DNA from: JBJFGR01 sp051892875
Lineage (GTDB): Bacteria > Pseudomonadota > Gammaproteobacteria > Enterobacterales > Succinivibrionaceae
Reading direction: 5' to 3'
Length of the DNA: 64,000 nucleotides
Assembly (NCBI GenBank): GCA_051892875.1
Contig: JBJFGR010000020.1
Coordinates: 13,750 to 77,749, forward strand
Shown: piece by piece, positions 24,646-35,018 of the stretch
How positions within the stretch are numbered: position 1 is the stretch's first letter
How the letters are laid out: the number at the start of each line of letters is the position of its first letter
The notes under the pieces: generated by a model
Database searches by the model: none
What the model saw: only the letters and a program-made list of their open reading frames with translations
What the model was told of the DNA's origin: nothing
Made by a program: the position numbers and the translations under genes

Positions 24646-25203
24646 ATGGTTAAAGATATAAAAAATAAAACAAAAGATAATATGACTAAAGCTGTTGAAG
24701 CGTTAAAGGTTGTTTTGTCAAAAATTCGTACAGGTCGTGCTCAGCCTGCATTATTAGATTCTGTTATGGTTGATTATTATGGTTCGCAGACTCCATTGCG
24801 TCAAGTTGCTCAAGTTAATGTAGAGGATGCTCGTACACTTGTTGTCAATGTGTTTGATAGAAATTCAGCAGGTGCTGTTGAAAAAGCAATTATGAATAGT
24901 GGATTAGGTTTAAATCCTGTTTCAGCAGGAACTACAATTCGTGTACCACTACCACCTTTGACAGAAGAACGTCGTAAGGAATTAATTAAAGTTGTTAGAG
25001 CAGAAGTTGAAAACTTTAAGGTTCAAATTCGTAATTTACGTCGAGATGCTAATACAGCAATTAAAGCTTTATTAAAAGATAAGCAAATTTCTGAAGATGA
25101 TGATAGAAGTGCTCAAGAAGACATTCAGAAGTTAACTGATTCTTTTATTAAGGAAACAGATGTTTTATTGGCAGATAAAGAAAAAGAACTTATGGATATT
25201 TAA
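24646..25203 (+). CDS. frr: Ribosome recycling factor
   Basis: The protein has 185 residues, as in E. coli. KIRTGRAQPALLDSVMVDYYG and the two-domain length fit RRF, which with EF-G splits post-termination ribosomes. The spacing of 37 bases after pyrH keeps the universal pyrH-frr order. Confidence 0.97.
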   Translation: MVKDIKNKTKDNMTKAVEALKVVLSKIRTGRAQPALLDSVMVDYYGSQTPLRQVAQVNVEDARTLVVNVFDRNSAGAVEKAIMNSGLGLNPVSAGTTIRVPLPPLTEERRKELIKVVRAEVENFKVQIRNLRRDANTAIKALLKDKQISEDDDRSAQEDIQKLTDSFIKETDVLLADKEKELMDI

Positions 25204-25230
25204 TAAATTGTATTATAGGTAGATTTATAA

Positions 25231-25992
25231 GTGAATAAAGAGCAAATAGCAATTTATCAGAAAAAAAGTAGTCAAACTATACCAGAGCACGTTGCCATTA
25301 TTATGGATGGTAATGGGCGTTGGGCCAGAGCTTTGGGAAAGCATAGATTACATGGTCATAAAGCTGGTGTTAAATCCGTTAGAGTTGCAGTATCATATGC
25401 TGCAAAAATTGGAGTTAAAGAATTAACGCTATTTGCTTTTTCCTCAGAAAATTGGCGTCGCCCCGATGATGAGGTTAGTGGTCTGATGGAGTTGTTTTCA
25501 ATTGCTTTAGCAAGAGAGGTAAGATCACTCGTAAAAAACAATATAAGATTACAAATAATTGGTGATTTAAAAAAATTTTCAAAAACATTACAACATGCAA
25601 TGCAAAAGGCTGTCGAATTAACAGAATCAAACACAGGTTTATTATTGAACATTGCTGTGAATTATGGTGGTCGTTGGGAGATTGTTGAGGCTGTTAAAAG
25701 TATTGCTAGTATATATAAAGAGCATAAAATAAATGATATAAATGATATTACTGAATCACTTATAGAGGAATATTTAAAGCTCCCTAGAGATGTAGATTTA
25801 TTGATACGTACAGGGGGGGAAAATAGAATAAGTAATTTTTTACTATGGCAAATAGCTTATAGTGAAATATATGTTTCAGATAAATTATGGCCTGAATTTG
25901 ACGAAAATATATTTAGTGATGCTATAAATTATTTTGCATCTCGTGAACGAAGATTTGGTTGTACTGGTGAACAAATCCGCGCAGAAATATAA
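25231..25992 (+). CDS. uppS: Undecaprenyl diphosphate synthase
   Basis: The protein has 253 residues, starting with GTG after AGGT. The cis-prenyltransferase signature EHVAIIMDGNGRWARALG and the later LLIRTGGENRISNFLLWQ are complete. It builds the C55 lipid carrier for peptidoglycan and O-antigen. It is followed by cdsA after 16 bases. Confidence 0.96.
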   Translation: MNKEQIAIYQKKSSQTIPEHVAIIMDGNGRWARALGKHRLHGHKAGVKSVRVAVSYAAKIGVKELTLFAFSSENWRRPDDEVSGLMELFSIALAREVRSLVKNNIRLQIIGDLKKFSKTLQHAMQKAVELTESNTGLLLNIAVNYGGRWEIVEAVKSIASIYKEHKINDINDITESLIEEYLKLPRDVDLLIRTGGENRISNFLLWQIAYSEIYVSDKLWPEFDENIFSDAINYFASRERRFGCTGEQIRAEI

Positions 25993-26008
25993 GTAGAAAG
26001 GAAGGAAT

Positions 26009-26938
26009 ATGAAACAACGTATTATCACAGGAGTTGTGTTGCTATTAGTTGCTTTGTTGTGGTTGTTTTTTCCAATAAAGGGTACTGATAATAGTTTACC
26101 TCTAGTTTTTTTTGAAGGTGGATGTCTTTTTGTATTAGCTGTAGCAAGTTATGAATTTTCACAATTCGTACTAAAATCAAAAGAAGCTTTAAAAAAAATA
26201 TATTATGCATGTATTGTGTGTGCATGTTATCTCTTGATAATAAGATGTGATATTCTTCCTATATATGATGAATGTATAACCTGGGTAAGACCGCATAAAA
26301 GTTTTTTTAATTTAAACCCTTTAATATTAGCATTTTTCATTTGTGATGCTATTTTGTGGTTAGTAGCGATAGTGTTGATTCTTTTATATCCAAAAAGTGC
26401 AAAACTTTTAAGTTTACAAATTGTCAAAGCAATTATTGGAATGGTAATTTTGTTGACTTTTGTTTTTGCATTACTGATTCTAAGAACAAATAGTTATAGT
26501 TCAGATATTTATCGCGGTTCTATTATTTTAGTATCAATAATGTCGTTAGTGTGGTTGACTGACAGTGGGGCATATTTTGTGGGACGTGCTATTGGAAAAC
26601 ATAAAATGAGTGCTATGGTAAGTCCTAATAAAACTGTAGAAGGGTTAATCGGAGGCTTGGTTTTTGGGTTTATTGGTTATTGTATAATAGCGTATTTTGG
26701 TGGATATGGTGGGTATACTCAGAATATAACAGTTCTTACTATTACATGTCTTATTACAATTATTATTTCTGTTTTTGGGGATTTATTTGAAAGTTTATTA
26801 AAGAGAGAATCTAAAATAAAAGACTCGGGTGCAATATTTCCAGGGCATGGTGGAATGCTAGATAGAATAGATTCCCTTTTAGCTGCAATACCTATTTTTA
26901 TAGTGTCTTATGCTGTTTTAGAAAAAATAATTAATTAA
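26009..26938 (+). CDS. cdsA: Phosphatidate cytidylyltransferase
   Basis: The protein has 309 residues (E. coli 285) with about eight membrane segments. The CDP-alcohol signature is visible near the C-terminus as SLLKRESKIKDSG followed by FPGHGGMLDRIDS. It makes CDP-diacylglycerol at the inner membrane. The first periplasmic loops are longer than in E. coli. Ribosome binding site AAGGAAGG precedes the ATG. Confidence 0.95.
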   Translation: MKQRIITGVVLLLVALLWLFFPIKGTDNSLPLVFFEGGCLFVLAVASYEFSQFVLKSKEALKKIYYACIVCACYLLIIRCDILPIYDECITWVRPHKSFFNLNPLILAFFICDAILWLVAIVLILLYPKSAKLLSLQIVKAIIGMVILLTFVFALLILRTNSYSSDIYRGSIILVSIMSLVWLTDSGAYFVGRAIGKHKMSAMVSPNKTVEGLIGGLVFGFIGYCIIAYFGGYGGYTQNITVLTITCLITIIISVFGDLFESLLKRESKIKDSGAIFPGHGGMLDRIDSLLAAIPIFIVSYAVLEKIIN

Positions 26939-26985
26939 GTTTGCACAAAAAATTATTATATAAATTAATAAAAAGGTTGGAGAAA

Positions 26986-28176
26986 ATGAACAATATTACT
27001 ATTTTAGGTGCTACAGGTTCTATAGGAGCTAGTACTCTTGATGTTATTAGTAGAAATCCTGAAAAATATAAATTATTTGCAGCTACCGGTAATAAGAATG
27101 TTGAAAAGATGCTTAATATTGTAAGAAATTTTTCTCCTAATGTAGTTGTCATGTCAGATCAAAAAGCTTATTTAAATTTAAAGAATAGAATTAATGAAGA
27201 GCATTTAAAGACAGACGTTTTATGTGGTGAAGAAGCAATGTGTGCAGTTGTGGCATCTTCTGAGACCGATAGTGTAATGTCAGCTATAGTAGGTTCTGCT
27301 GGTTTAAAACCTACATTATCTGCAATAAACTCAGGGAAAACTATATATTTAGCAAATAAGGAATCTTTGGTTATGACAGGGCATATTTTTATTGAAACTG
27401 CTCATCGTTATAAATCAAGAATTATTCCTGTTGATAGTGAACATAATGCAATATTTCAATGTCTTCCTGAATCAGAGCAAAAAAATATTGGGTACTGTAA
27501 TTTAAAAACAGCAGGAATTTCTCATATTTTATTAACAGGTTCTGGAGGACCTTTTAGAGATAGGGATTTAAAAACATTTGATTCAATAACTCCAGATGAG
27601 GCTATTAGTCATCCAAATTGGAGTATGGGAAGAAAGATTAGTGTTGATAGTGCAACAATGATGAATAAAGGTTTAGAATTCATTGAAGCAAAATGGTTGT
27701 TTAATGCAAAACCTGACGATATTCAAGTTGTTGTTCATCCAGAATCAGTTATTCATTCGATGGTTCAATATATTGATGGAGCTGTTCTTGCACAAATGGG
27801 TGCTCCTGATATGCGTACTCCTATAGCGAGAGCTATGTCCTGGCCTGATAGAATTGAATGTGGAGTAGAACCTTTAAATTTCAGTTCTATGAAAAATTTG
27901 TCATTTAGAGAAATTGATTATCATCGTTACCCTTGTTTGAAATTAGCAATTGATGCTTGCTATACATCGCAATCATTAACCACTGCAATTAATGCTGCCA
28001 ATGAGATTGCTGTTAATAGTTTCTTGGATGGAAAAATAAAATTTACAGATATATATACAATAAATTCAAGAGTCGCTGATATATTTGTAAACAAAGAATC
28101 ATATGATTTAGAAAGTATTTTAGATATTGATATTCAGGCTAGAGTTGCTGCATATAATGAATTAGTTCGTTTATAG
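26986..28176 (+). CDS. dxr: 1-deoxy-D-xylulose 5-phosphate reductoisomerase
   Basis: The protein has 396 residues (E. coli 398). The NADPH site ILGATGSIGASTLDVI starts at residue 5; metal-site motifs PVDSEHNAIFQCL and SATMMNKGLEFIEA are complete. It makes MEP in the non-mevalonate isoprenoid pathway, which also needs ispH and uppS in this window. The frame is open upstream to 26941 (TTG), but the TTGGAG site and homology fix ATG 26986. Confidence 0.96.
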   Translation: MNNITILGATGSIGASTLDVISRNPEKYKLFAATGNKNVEKMLNIVRNFSPNVVVMSDQKAYLNLKNRINEEHLKTDVLCGEEAMCAVVASSETDSVMSAIVGSAGLKPTLSAINSGKTIYLANKESLVMTGHIFIETAHRYKSRIIPVDSEHNAIFQCLPESEQKNIGYCNLKTAGISHILLTGSGGPFRDRDLKTFDSITPDEAISHPNWSMGRKISVDSATMMNKGLEFIEAKWLFNAKPDDIQVVVHPESVIHSMVQYIDGAVLAQMGAPDMRTPIARAMSWPDRIECGVEPLNFSSMKNLSFREIDYHRYPCLKLAIDACYTSQSLTTAINAANEIAVNSFLDGKIKFTDIYTINSRVADIFVNKESYDLESILDIDIQARVAAYNELVRL

Positions 28177-28189
28177 AGGTGTGCTTCTT

Positions 28190-29545
28190 GTGATTTTAAG
28201 TTCAATTTTTTATTTTCTAATTGCTATTGCTATATTGATTGCCATACATGAAGCAGGGCATTTTATTGTTGCTAGATTATGTGGCGTTTATATAGAAAAA
28301 TTTTCAATAGGTTTTGGCCCACAATTGTTTACTCATACGGCTAAAAATGGTACTCAATATACAATTTCATTAATACCTCTTGGTGGGTATGTGAAGATGT
28401 ATGGAGAGAAAAAAGACGATGAAAACACTGATGAACAACGTGTTAATGAATCATTTATTCATAAAAAAGTTTGGCAAAGGTTTTTGATAGTTTTTGCTGG
28501 GCCTTTTTTTAATCTGATTTTGGCTTATTTATTGTACAGCTTTACCTTTATGATTGGAGTAGAGGAAACAAAACCTATATTAGATGTGACATTTGATTCT
28601 ATAGCTGCAAAAGAAGGTTTTAAACATAAAGATTTAATTTTATCTATAAATGACGAAGATGTTTTGACCTGGGAAGAAGCAGCTTATGCTATTGTTAGTA
28701 ATGTAAAAGATGAGAATGTAGAAGTTTTTGTAAAAGAAGATAAAGGTAATGGAAAATTACGCAAAGTAAAAATTTCTTTAGAAAATTTAGAATTAGATCC
28801 TGAAAAACAAAATTTTTTACAAGAAATTGGTTTAAAACCATATTTTGGAAATATAAAAAATGAAGTAAATTTTGTAGAAAAAAATTCTCCCGCAGATATT
28901 GCAGGATTTAAGAAAGGCGATGTTGTTATAGCTGTAGCTGGAGAAAATATAGAAAGTTGGACAGAGTTTACAAGTTATATAAAAGATCATCCTAGTGTAG
29001 AGTTTAATGTTAAAGTAATGAGAAACAACCAAGCAGAAGTATTGGTTGTTAAACCAGCAAAAAAAATTATAGATAATAATTTAGTTATAGGGTATTTAGG
29101 AATAGCTCCTTTATACGAATTTGATGAAAGTATTCGATTTATAAGACAATATGATTTTTTTAGTGCTTTATATGAAGGTGCTAATAAAACACTAAAAATG
29201 AGTGTTACCACATTAAAATTTATAAAGAAATTTATAACAGGAGATATTTCTTATAAAAATGTATCAGGACCCATTGGTATTGCAAAAGGTGCTGGGATGA
29301 CAGCTGAATTAGGATTTTCAGTGTATCTTATGTTTTTAGCAATGATTAGTGTTAATTTAGGTATTTTGAATTTATTACCAATACCTATACTTGATGGTGG
29401 GCACTTATTTTTTTATATAATTGAAGGTTTTTTAGGGAAACCAGTTCCTGAAAAAATTATGAATATGCTTTTATATTTTGGTCTTGTTATGCTTATATCA
29501 TTAATGATGTTAGGTATGTTTAATGATATTATGTTTAATTTATAA
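28190..29545 (+). CDS. rseP: RseP, site-2 zinc metalloprotease
   Basis: The protein has 451 residues from GTG 28190 (E. coli 450). HEAGH at about residue 20 and LPIPILDGGH near residue 400 provide the zinc ligands within membrane segments; two PDZ domains lie between. RseP cuts RseA after DegS to free sigma-E, and clears signal peptides. A GTG at 28181 is in frame but only one base after GAGG, so 28190 is preferred. It lies next to bamA, whose state it monitors. Confidence 0.93.
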   Translation: MILSSIFYFLIAIAILIAIHEAGHFIVARLCGVYIEKFSIGFGPQLFTHTAKNGTQYTISLIPLGGYVKMYGEKKDDENTDEQRVNESFIHKKVWQRFLIVFAGPFFNLILAYLLYSFTFMIGVEETKPILDVTFDSIAAKEGFKHKDLILSINDEDVLTWEEAAYAIVSNVKDENVEVFVKEDKGNGKLRKVKISLENLELDPEKQNFLQEIGLKPYFGNIKNEVNFVEKNSPADIAGFKKGDVVIAVAGENIESWTEFTSYIKDHPSVEFNVKVMRNNQAEVLVVKPAKKIIDNNLVIGYLGIAPLYEFDESIRFIRQYDFFSALYEGANKTLKMSVTTLKFIKKFITGDISYKNVSGPIGIAKGAGMTAELGFSVYLMFLAMISVNLGILNLLPIPILDGGHLFFYIIEGFLGKPVPEKIMNMLLYFGLVMLISLMMLGMFNDIMFNL

Positions 29546-29601
29546 AAGTATGTTTAAAAATTTGTAATTATTTAATTTTTTGTTATTTATTGGAATTTCG
29601 A

Positions 29602-32043
29602 ATGAATATAAAGTTCTTAGCAAAATGTATATTTTGTCTCATGATGGGAACTAATACTGTTTATGCAGCATCTACTACTACTTTAAATGATGAGATTGAA
29701 GTTAAGAATATAAAGATTAATGGTTTATACAGAGTTACCAAAGGGGCGGTTCTTTTAGCTTTACCAATATCTGTTGGTGACACACTTTCAAAGCAGGATG
29801 TTTCTAATGCTTTGAAAAAAGTATATGAAACAAATAGTTTCGATTCTGTTGATGCCTCTTATTCAGATGATGGTACATTGATTATAGACGTTAAAGAAAG
29901 ACCTACAATTGTTAATGTGACTTATGCGGGTAATAATAATATCAAAGAAGAACAACTTGACCAAATTATAAAGACTCAGGGTATAAAAGTTGGTTCTATT
30001 TTGGATGTACAAAAATTAAAGGATTTGGAAAATTCTTTAGAAGATTTTTATCATGGAATGGGAAGATATCAAGCTTCTGTAAATACTATTTTAGTATATT
30101 TGCCGAGGAATCGCGTAGATGTAAAATTTAATTTTACGGAAGGGGTAAAGGCTAAAATAGAACAAATAAATATAGTTGGTAATAAATCTTTTACTGAAGA
30201 AAAATTATTAGGTCAATTTAATTTAAGAGATAAAGTACCTTGGTGGAATTTTTTAGCTGATAGATATTTTAATGCTCAAATTTTAAATGGTGACTTAGAA
30301 ACGTTACGTTCATTTTACATGAATAGAGGTTATGTAAAGTTTAATATTAAAGATACACGTGTAGAAATAACACCTGATAAGAAATCTCTTTATCTTGGTA
30401 TTGTTATAGATGAGGGTGAACAATATAGTTATGATAGTTTCAGTATTATTGGTGAAACTTTTGGTTATTCAAAAGAAATGGAACATCTTATTCCTTTAGC
30501 AAAAGGTGATGTATATAATGCTGCACAAGTTAGTCATACAGAACAGATTTTAGCAAATTTCATGGGAAAATATGGGTATGCTAACACCAAGGTTAAAGCT
30601 TATCCTACTATTGATGATGATAATAAATTAGTTTCTCTAAATTTTCATGTAGAACCAGGAAAGCGTGTTTACGTTAATAATGTAAATATTATGGGGAACA
30701 CTATAACAACAGATAAAGTAATCAGGCGAGAAGTTCGTCAAATGGATGGAACTTGGCTTTCCAATGAAGCTGTTGATGTATCAAAAAGAAGAATAAACCA
30801 ATTAGGTTTCTTTGAAACTGTTGATGTTACTCATAATAAAATTGGTAGTAATATCGATAATGTTGACCTTGATATAAAGGTAAAAGAACGGCCTACAGGT
30901 TCTATAAAAGCAGGTGTTGGATTTGGTACAGAGTCTGGTATAACTCTTAATGGAGAAATATCTCAAGATAATTTTCTAGGATACGGGGGGAGAGCAAGTA
31001 TTGCTATAAATACTAATAAATATGATAAAAAATTAGATGTTTCATATTATGAACCTTATTTAACGTTAGATGCTGTATCCTTAGGTGGAAATGTATTTTT
31101 TGAAAAATTTAAGGCTGGTGATGCCAATATTATCGATTATACCAATACAAAGTTTGGTGCCTCTCTTGATTTAGGTTATCCATTAGATGAACATAATTAT
31201 ATAAGCTACGGGTTAATGTATGAGCATAATAAAATATCTCAAACTGGTTCTTATTTGCAGATGCAACAATTTTGGAATATATATACCTCAGAAACAGACG
31301 CAGACAATGAGGTAAAATTTGTTAATTATAAAGCTAGTATCAGTTACAAGAGAAATTATTTAGACCGTTCAGTGTTACCTACAGAAGGAAATAAGCAGTC
31401 TGCTAGTATTACTGTGTCTGTTCCTGGTTCAGATATTCAATTTTATAAGATGAGAGCAGATACCACGCACTTCTATCCTCTAGATAAAGAGCGTAAATAT
31501 ATTTTGAATTTTAGAGGAAAAGTTGGATATGGTAATGGTTATGGTTCTATGAATGGAAAGGATCAGGTTTTACCTTTCTTTGAAAACTTTTACACAGGTG
31601 GTGATGAATGGCTAAGGGGGTTTGAATATAATACAGTAGGTCCAAAGGCTATTTATACAACATCTTATATGGGAAATTACAGTTCTATGGGGACAGACAA
31701 TGCTTCTGGTGGTAATGCTATATATGCAGCTAGCTTACAGCTGATTGTTCCTACACCTTTTGCATCGGAAGGTTATGAAAATTCTTTGCGTACCTCTTTG
31801 TTTGTGGATGTAGGGAACGTATGGGATACAACATATAATAAGGATAAAATACCATCTTGTATTGGAGGTTGTAATAATATTTATGATTATTCAGACCCAT
31901 GGATGTATAGAGCATCAGCAGGTGTAACTTTGATTTGGATTTCTCCAATGGGACCTTTAGGGTTTTCATTATCTAAACCTATAAAGAAGGAAGATGGTGA
32001 TGATACAGAATTTTTCTCATTCTCTTTGGGGAAAACCTTTTAG
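29602..32043 (+). CDS. bamA: BamA, outer-membrane protein assembly factor
   Basis: The protein has 813 residues (E. coli 810). The signal peptide ends at about VYAA (residues 20-23). Five POTRA domains span about 25-430 (INGLYRVTKGAVL begins POTRA 1), and then a 16-strand barrel ends in the phenylalanine-rich SFSLGKTF. The conserved loop-6 motif appears as WLRGFEYN. The TTG four codons upstream is less likely than ATG 29602, which follows TGGA. It folds outer-membrane barrels such as LamB. Confidence 0.96.
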   Translation: MNIKFLAKCIFCLMMGTNTVYAASTTTLNDEIEVKNIKINGLYRVTKGAVLLALPISVGDTLSKQDVSNALKKVYETNSFDSVDASYSDDGTLIIDVKERPTIVNVTYAGNNNIKEEQLDQIIKTQGIKVGSILDVQKLKDLENSLEDFYHGMGRYQASVNTILVYLPRNRVDVKFNFTEGVKAKIEQINIVGNKSFTEEKLLGQFNLRDKVPWWNFLADRYFNAQILNGDLETLRSFYMNRGYVKFNIKDTRVEITPDKKSLYLGIVIDEGEQYSYDSFSIIGETFGYSKEMEHLIPLAKGDVYNAAQVSHTEQILANFMGKYGYANTKVKAYPTIDDDNKLVSLNFHVEPGKRVYVNNVNIMGNTITTDKVIRREVRQMDGTWLSNEAVDVSKRRINQLGFFETVDVTHNKIGSNIDNVDLDIKVKERPTGSIKAGVGFGTESGITLNGEISQDNFLGYGGRASIAINTNKYDKKLDVSYYEPYLTLDAVSLGGNVFFEKFKAGDANIIDYTNTKFGASLDLGYPLDEHNYISYGLMYEHNKISQTGSYLQMQQFWNIYTSETDADNEVKFVNYKASISYKRNYLDRSVLPTEGNKQSASITVSVPGSDIQFYKMRADTTHFYPLDKERKYILNFRGKVGYGNGYGSMNGKDQVLPFFENFYTGGDEWLRGFEYNTVGPKAIYTTSYMGNYSSMGTDNASGGNAIYAASLQLIVPTPFASEGYENSLRTSLFVDVGNVWDTTYNKDKIPSCIGGCNNIYDYSDPWMYRASAGVTLIWISPMGPLGFSLSKPIKKEDGDDTEFFSFSLGKTF

Positions 32044-32121
32044 GTATATGAAAGTTATTAGATTTATTAGTTATATAGTGATAATTTGTGTTAATAGTTG
32101 CAAGATTTGAAATCAAGGTCT

Positions 32122-32150
32122 TTGACATTGCTTTTTATAAATAGTAAATT
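32122..32150 (+). promoter_or_regulatory. Promoter between bamA and skp
   Basis: TTGACA (32122-32127) and TAAATT (32145-32150) lie 17 bases apart, 33 bases before the skp ATG. A perfect -35 and a moderate -10 suggest extra skp transcripts. Confidence 0.5.
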
Positions 32151-32182
32151 AGCACGATACACAGATATTATATGGAGTTTTT

Positions 32183-32707
32183 ATGAAAAAAGTTATTTCA
32201 GCAGCTATATTAGCTGCAACAATGATGTTTGGCCCAGCGTCAGCATCAGCTGATGATTCTAAAGTTGGTTTCGTATCAATACCTGATATTTATAACTCGA
32301 TACCACAAATGAAGGCTTTAGATGAAAAACTTGAGAAAATCAGAGCTACAAAAGGTAAGTCAATAGAAAAATTACAAAACGAATTAGTTGCAAAACAAAA
32401 GACTTTAGAAGATCCTGGTTTAGCTACAGATCAACGTTCAAAGATTCAACGTGAAGCTCAATTATTACAAACAGAACTTCAAGTGAAAGTAAGTGAATTG
32501 AGAGAAGAACAGCAAAAGATTTTTTCAAAAGAAAAAGTGGAAATTGATAAAAAAATTCAAGAAGCTATTGATAAAGTAGCAAAAGAAAAGAATTTATCAT
32601 TAGTTTTAAATGCTATCGGAAGAAATGGTGAACCATATGTTCTTTATGCTGAAGAATCAGCAAACATTTCAAATGCTGTAATTGAAGTTGTGAAGAAGTT
32701 AAAGTAA
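32183..32707 (+). CDS. skp: Skp (OmpH), periplasmic chaperone
   Basis: The protein has 174 residues (E. coli 161). The signal peptide ends near SASA (residues 21-24), followed by VGFVSIPDIYNSIPQ, then two long charged coiled-coil arms (about 45-140). Skp trimers carry unfolded barrels to BamA. GGAG precedes the ATG. Position after bamA and before lpxD is conserved. Confidence 0.94.
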   Translation: MKKVISAAILAATMMFGPASASADDSKVGFVSIPDIYNSIPQMKALDEKLEKIRATKGKSIEKLQNELVAKQKTLEDPGLATDQRSKIQREAQLLQTELQVKVSELREEQQKIFSKEKVEIDKKIQEAIDKVAKEKNLSLVLNAIGRNGEPYVLYAEESANISNAVIEVVKKLK

Positions 32708-32735
32708 TATTTTCTTGCTTAGGAGAAAGATTTAT

Positions 32736-33761
32736 ATGAGTTTATCAGTTAAAGAAATTGCACAAAAAATAGGGGGAAAAGTTATTGGAGATGACTCCCT
32801 TGTTGTAGAGCGTATAGCAAATTTAGCAACTGCTCAAAAAGGTGATATAAGTTTTTTATCTGATAAAAAAATGCATAAATATCTTTCTTCTTCTATAGCA
32901 ACAGCTGTAATTGTTAAGGAAGAAGATGTTTTATCTGATGCGGCAATGACTTATATAGTGGTGCCAGACCCATATTTAGCATTTGCTTTAACTGCTCAGA
33001 TATTAGATACTACACCAAGATCTGCTGAAGGTATTCATCCTACAGCGGTTGTAGATCCAACAGCGACTATTGCGGAAGATGTTAGCATAGGCCCTAATGC
33101 CGTAATAGAATCTGATGTTTTTTTAGGTAAAGGTTCACAGATTGGAGCTAATTGTTTTATAGGTAAAGGTACAAAAATTGGTGCATATACAAAATTATGG
33201 GCTAATGTTACTGTTTATCATAATTGTGAAATAGGTGAGCATTGTCTATTTCAATCAGGTTCTGTGATTGGTTCTGATGGTTTTGGTTATGCGAATAGTC
33301 GTGGAGAATGGGTAAAAATACCCCAATTAGGGCGTGTTATTATCGGAAATAGAGTAGAGATTGGAGCGAACACATGTGTTGATCGTGGCGCTGTCGATGA
33401 TACAATTATTTCTGATAATGTTATTATTGATAATTTGGTTCAAATTGCACATAATGATAAAATTGGTTATGGTTCAGCAATTGCAGGTGCTGCTGTATTG
33501 GCAGGAAGTGTTGAATTAGGAAAGTACTGTATTGTAGGCGGTACGTCTGTAATGAATGGGCATATAAAAATCTGCGATGGTGTAAAGATTTTAGGACAAG
33601 TTCCTGGAAATATTACAAAACCAGGTGAATACACTTCATATCTTCCTGTTGCTAAGTCTTCAGAATGGAGTAGAATTAGAGCAAGATTGTACCAAATTGA
33701 AAAGATTTATAAACGTTTATTAAACGTAGAAAAGTTGATATTTAGTAAGAATAAGGAATAA
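32736..33761 (+). CDS. lpxD: LpxD, UDP-3-O-acylglucosamine N-acyltransferase
   Basis: The protein has 341 residues, equal to E. coli. An N-terminal uridine-binding domain is followed by hexapeptide repeats (about 105-290) and a C-terminal helix. The catalytic His region reads NLVQIAHNDKIG. It performs the third step of lipid A synthesis. The frame is open to TTG 32715, but AGGAG and homology fix ATG 32736. Confidence 0.96.
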   Translation: MSLSVKEIAQKIGGKVIGDDSLVVERIANLATAQKGDISFLSDKKMHKYLSSSIATAVIVKEEDVLSDAAMTYIVVPDPYLAFALTAQILDTTPRSAEGIHPTAVVDPTATIAEDVSIGPNAVIESDVFLGKGSQIGANCFIGKGTKIGAYTKLWANVTVYHNCEIGEHCLFQSGSVIGSDGFGYANSRGEWVKIPQLGRVIIGNRVEIGANTCVDRGAVDDTIISDNVIIDNLVQIAHNDKIGYGSAIAGAAVLAGSVELGKYCIVGGTSVMNGHIKICDGVKILGQVPGNITKPGEYTSYLPVAKSSEWSRIRARLYQIEKIYKRLLNVEKLIFSKNKE

Positions 33762-33765
33762 TCCC

Positions 33766-34227
33766 TTGAGTAACGAAAATAAAGAATTAGATATTCAAAA
33801 AATTCTAGATTTATTACCACATCGCTACCCGTTTCTTTTAGTTGACAGGGTATTGAGTTATAACATAGAGGGTGAGCATAAGACTCTTCGTGGTTTGAAA
33901 AATGTATCTTTTAATGAACCATTCTTTCAGGGGCATTTTCCTGGTAAGCCAGTTTTACCAGGGGTGCTAATATTAGAAGCTATGGCTCAAGCAACTGGAA
34001 TTTTAGCATTTACTATGGTTGGTAAGCCTCAATCTGATGAATTATACTATTTTGCATCTATTGATAATGCAAGATTTAAACGTCCGGTATTACCTGGTGA
34101 TCAGTTGATTTTAGATGTTGAATTCTTAAAAGAAAGACGAGGTATTGCGAAATTTACTGGTGTAGCATCTGTTGATGGCGAAGTTGTTTGCTCCGCAGAT
34201 TTGATGTGTGCTAAGCGTAAGGGCTAA
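33766..34227 (+). CDS. fabZ: FabZ, 3-hydroxyacyl-ACP dehydratase
   Basis: The protein has 153 residues (E. coli 151), starting at TTG 33766 after AAGGA. The hot-dog fold signature LLPHRYPFLLVDRVL and the active-site His/Glu in GHFPGKPVLPGVLILEAMAQ are intact. It removes water from hydroxyacyl-ACP and so competes with LpxA for the same substrate. Confidence 0.96.
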   Translation: MSNENKELDIQKILDLLPHRYPFLLVDRVLSYNIEGEHKTLRGLKNVSFNEPFFQGHFPGKPVLPGVLILEAMAQATGILAFTMVGKPQSDELYYFASIDNARFKRPVLPGDQLILDVEFLKERRGIAKFTGVASVDGEVVCSADLMCAKRKG

Positions 34228-34229
34228 TA

Positions 34230-35018
34230 ATGATTCATGATAGTGCTGTAATTCATCCAACAGCTATTGTTAGTGACAAAGCTGTTATAGGAGCGAATGT
34301 TACCATCGGTCCATGGACTCAAATTGGTGATGAAGTTGAAATAGGAGAAGGTACGTCTGTAGCTTCACATTGTGTTATTAAAGGTCCTACAAAGATTGGT
34401 AAGCGTAATAGGATATTTCAATTTGTAACCTTAGGTGAAGATTGCCAAGATAAAAAATATGCAAATGAGCGTACATATTTGGAAATTGGTGATGATAATG
34501 TTATCAGAGAACATTGTACTTTTCATAGAGGTACAGTTCAAGATAATTCATTAACAAAAGTGGGAAGTCGTGGACTTTTTATGGTTAATGTTCATGTTGC
34601 ACACGATTGTGTTATTGGTGATGATTGTATATTTGCAAACAATGCAACCTTAGCAGGTCATGTACATATTGGAAACTGGGTAATCTTTGGTGGATTAGCA
34701 GCTATTCATCAGTTTGGAAGAGTTGGTGATCATGCATTTATAGCAGGTATGGCAGCTTTAAACCAAGATGTACCACCTTATGTTATGGCTGCAGGGCACT
34801 ACGCAAAGCCATTTGGTATTAATAAAGAAGGTTTAAAGCGTAGAGGATTTTCTCCAGAGGCTATTAGTGCTATTCGTCATGCTTACATGATTGTTTATAA
34901 ACATAGTAAGACTATTGAGGAAGCAATAACGATGTTAAATCCTTTATTGCAAGAAGAACCAGCAATAGGAATTTTAATTGAATTCTTAAAAAATAGCACA
35001 CGTGGAATTTGTCGTTAA
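34230..35018 (+). CDS. lpxA: LpxA, UDP-GlcNAc O-acyltransferase
   Basis: The protein has 262 residues, equal to E. coli. Left-handed beta-helix repeats cover about 1-190, the catalytic histidine lies in VNVHVAHDCVIG, and the C-terminal helices include KRRGFSPEAISAIR. It is the first step of lipid A synthesis. The start is two bases after fabZ; the stop TAA shares bases with the lpxB ATG. Confidence 0.97.
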   Translation: MIHDSAVIHPTAIVSDKAVIGANVTIGPWTQIGDEVEIGEGTSVASHCVIKGPTKIGKRNRIFQFVTLGEDCQDKKYANERTYLEIGDDNVIREHCTFHRGTVQDNSLTKVGSRGLFMVNVHVAHDCVIGDDCIFANNATLAGHVHIGNWVIFGGLAAIHQFGRVGDHAFIAGMAALNQDVPPYVMAAGHYAKPFGINKEGLKRRGFSPEAISAIRHAYMIVYKHSKTIEEAITMLNPLLQEEPAIGILIEFLKNSTRGICR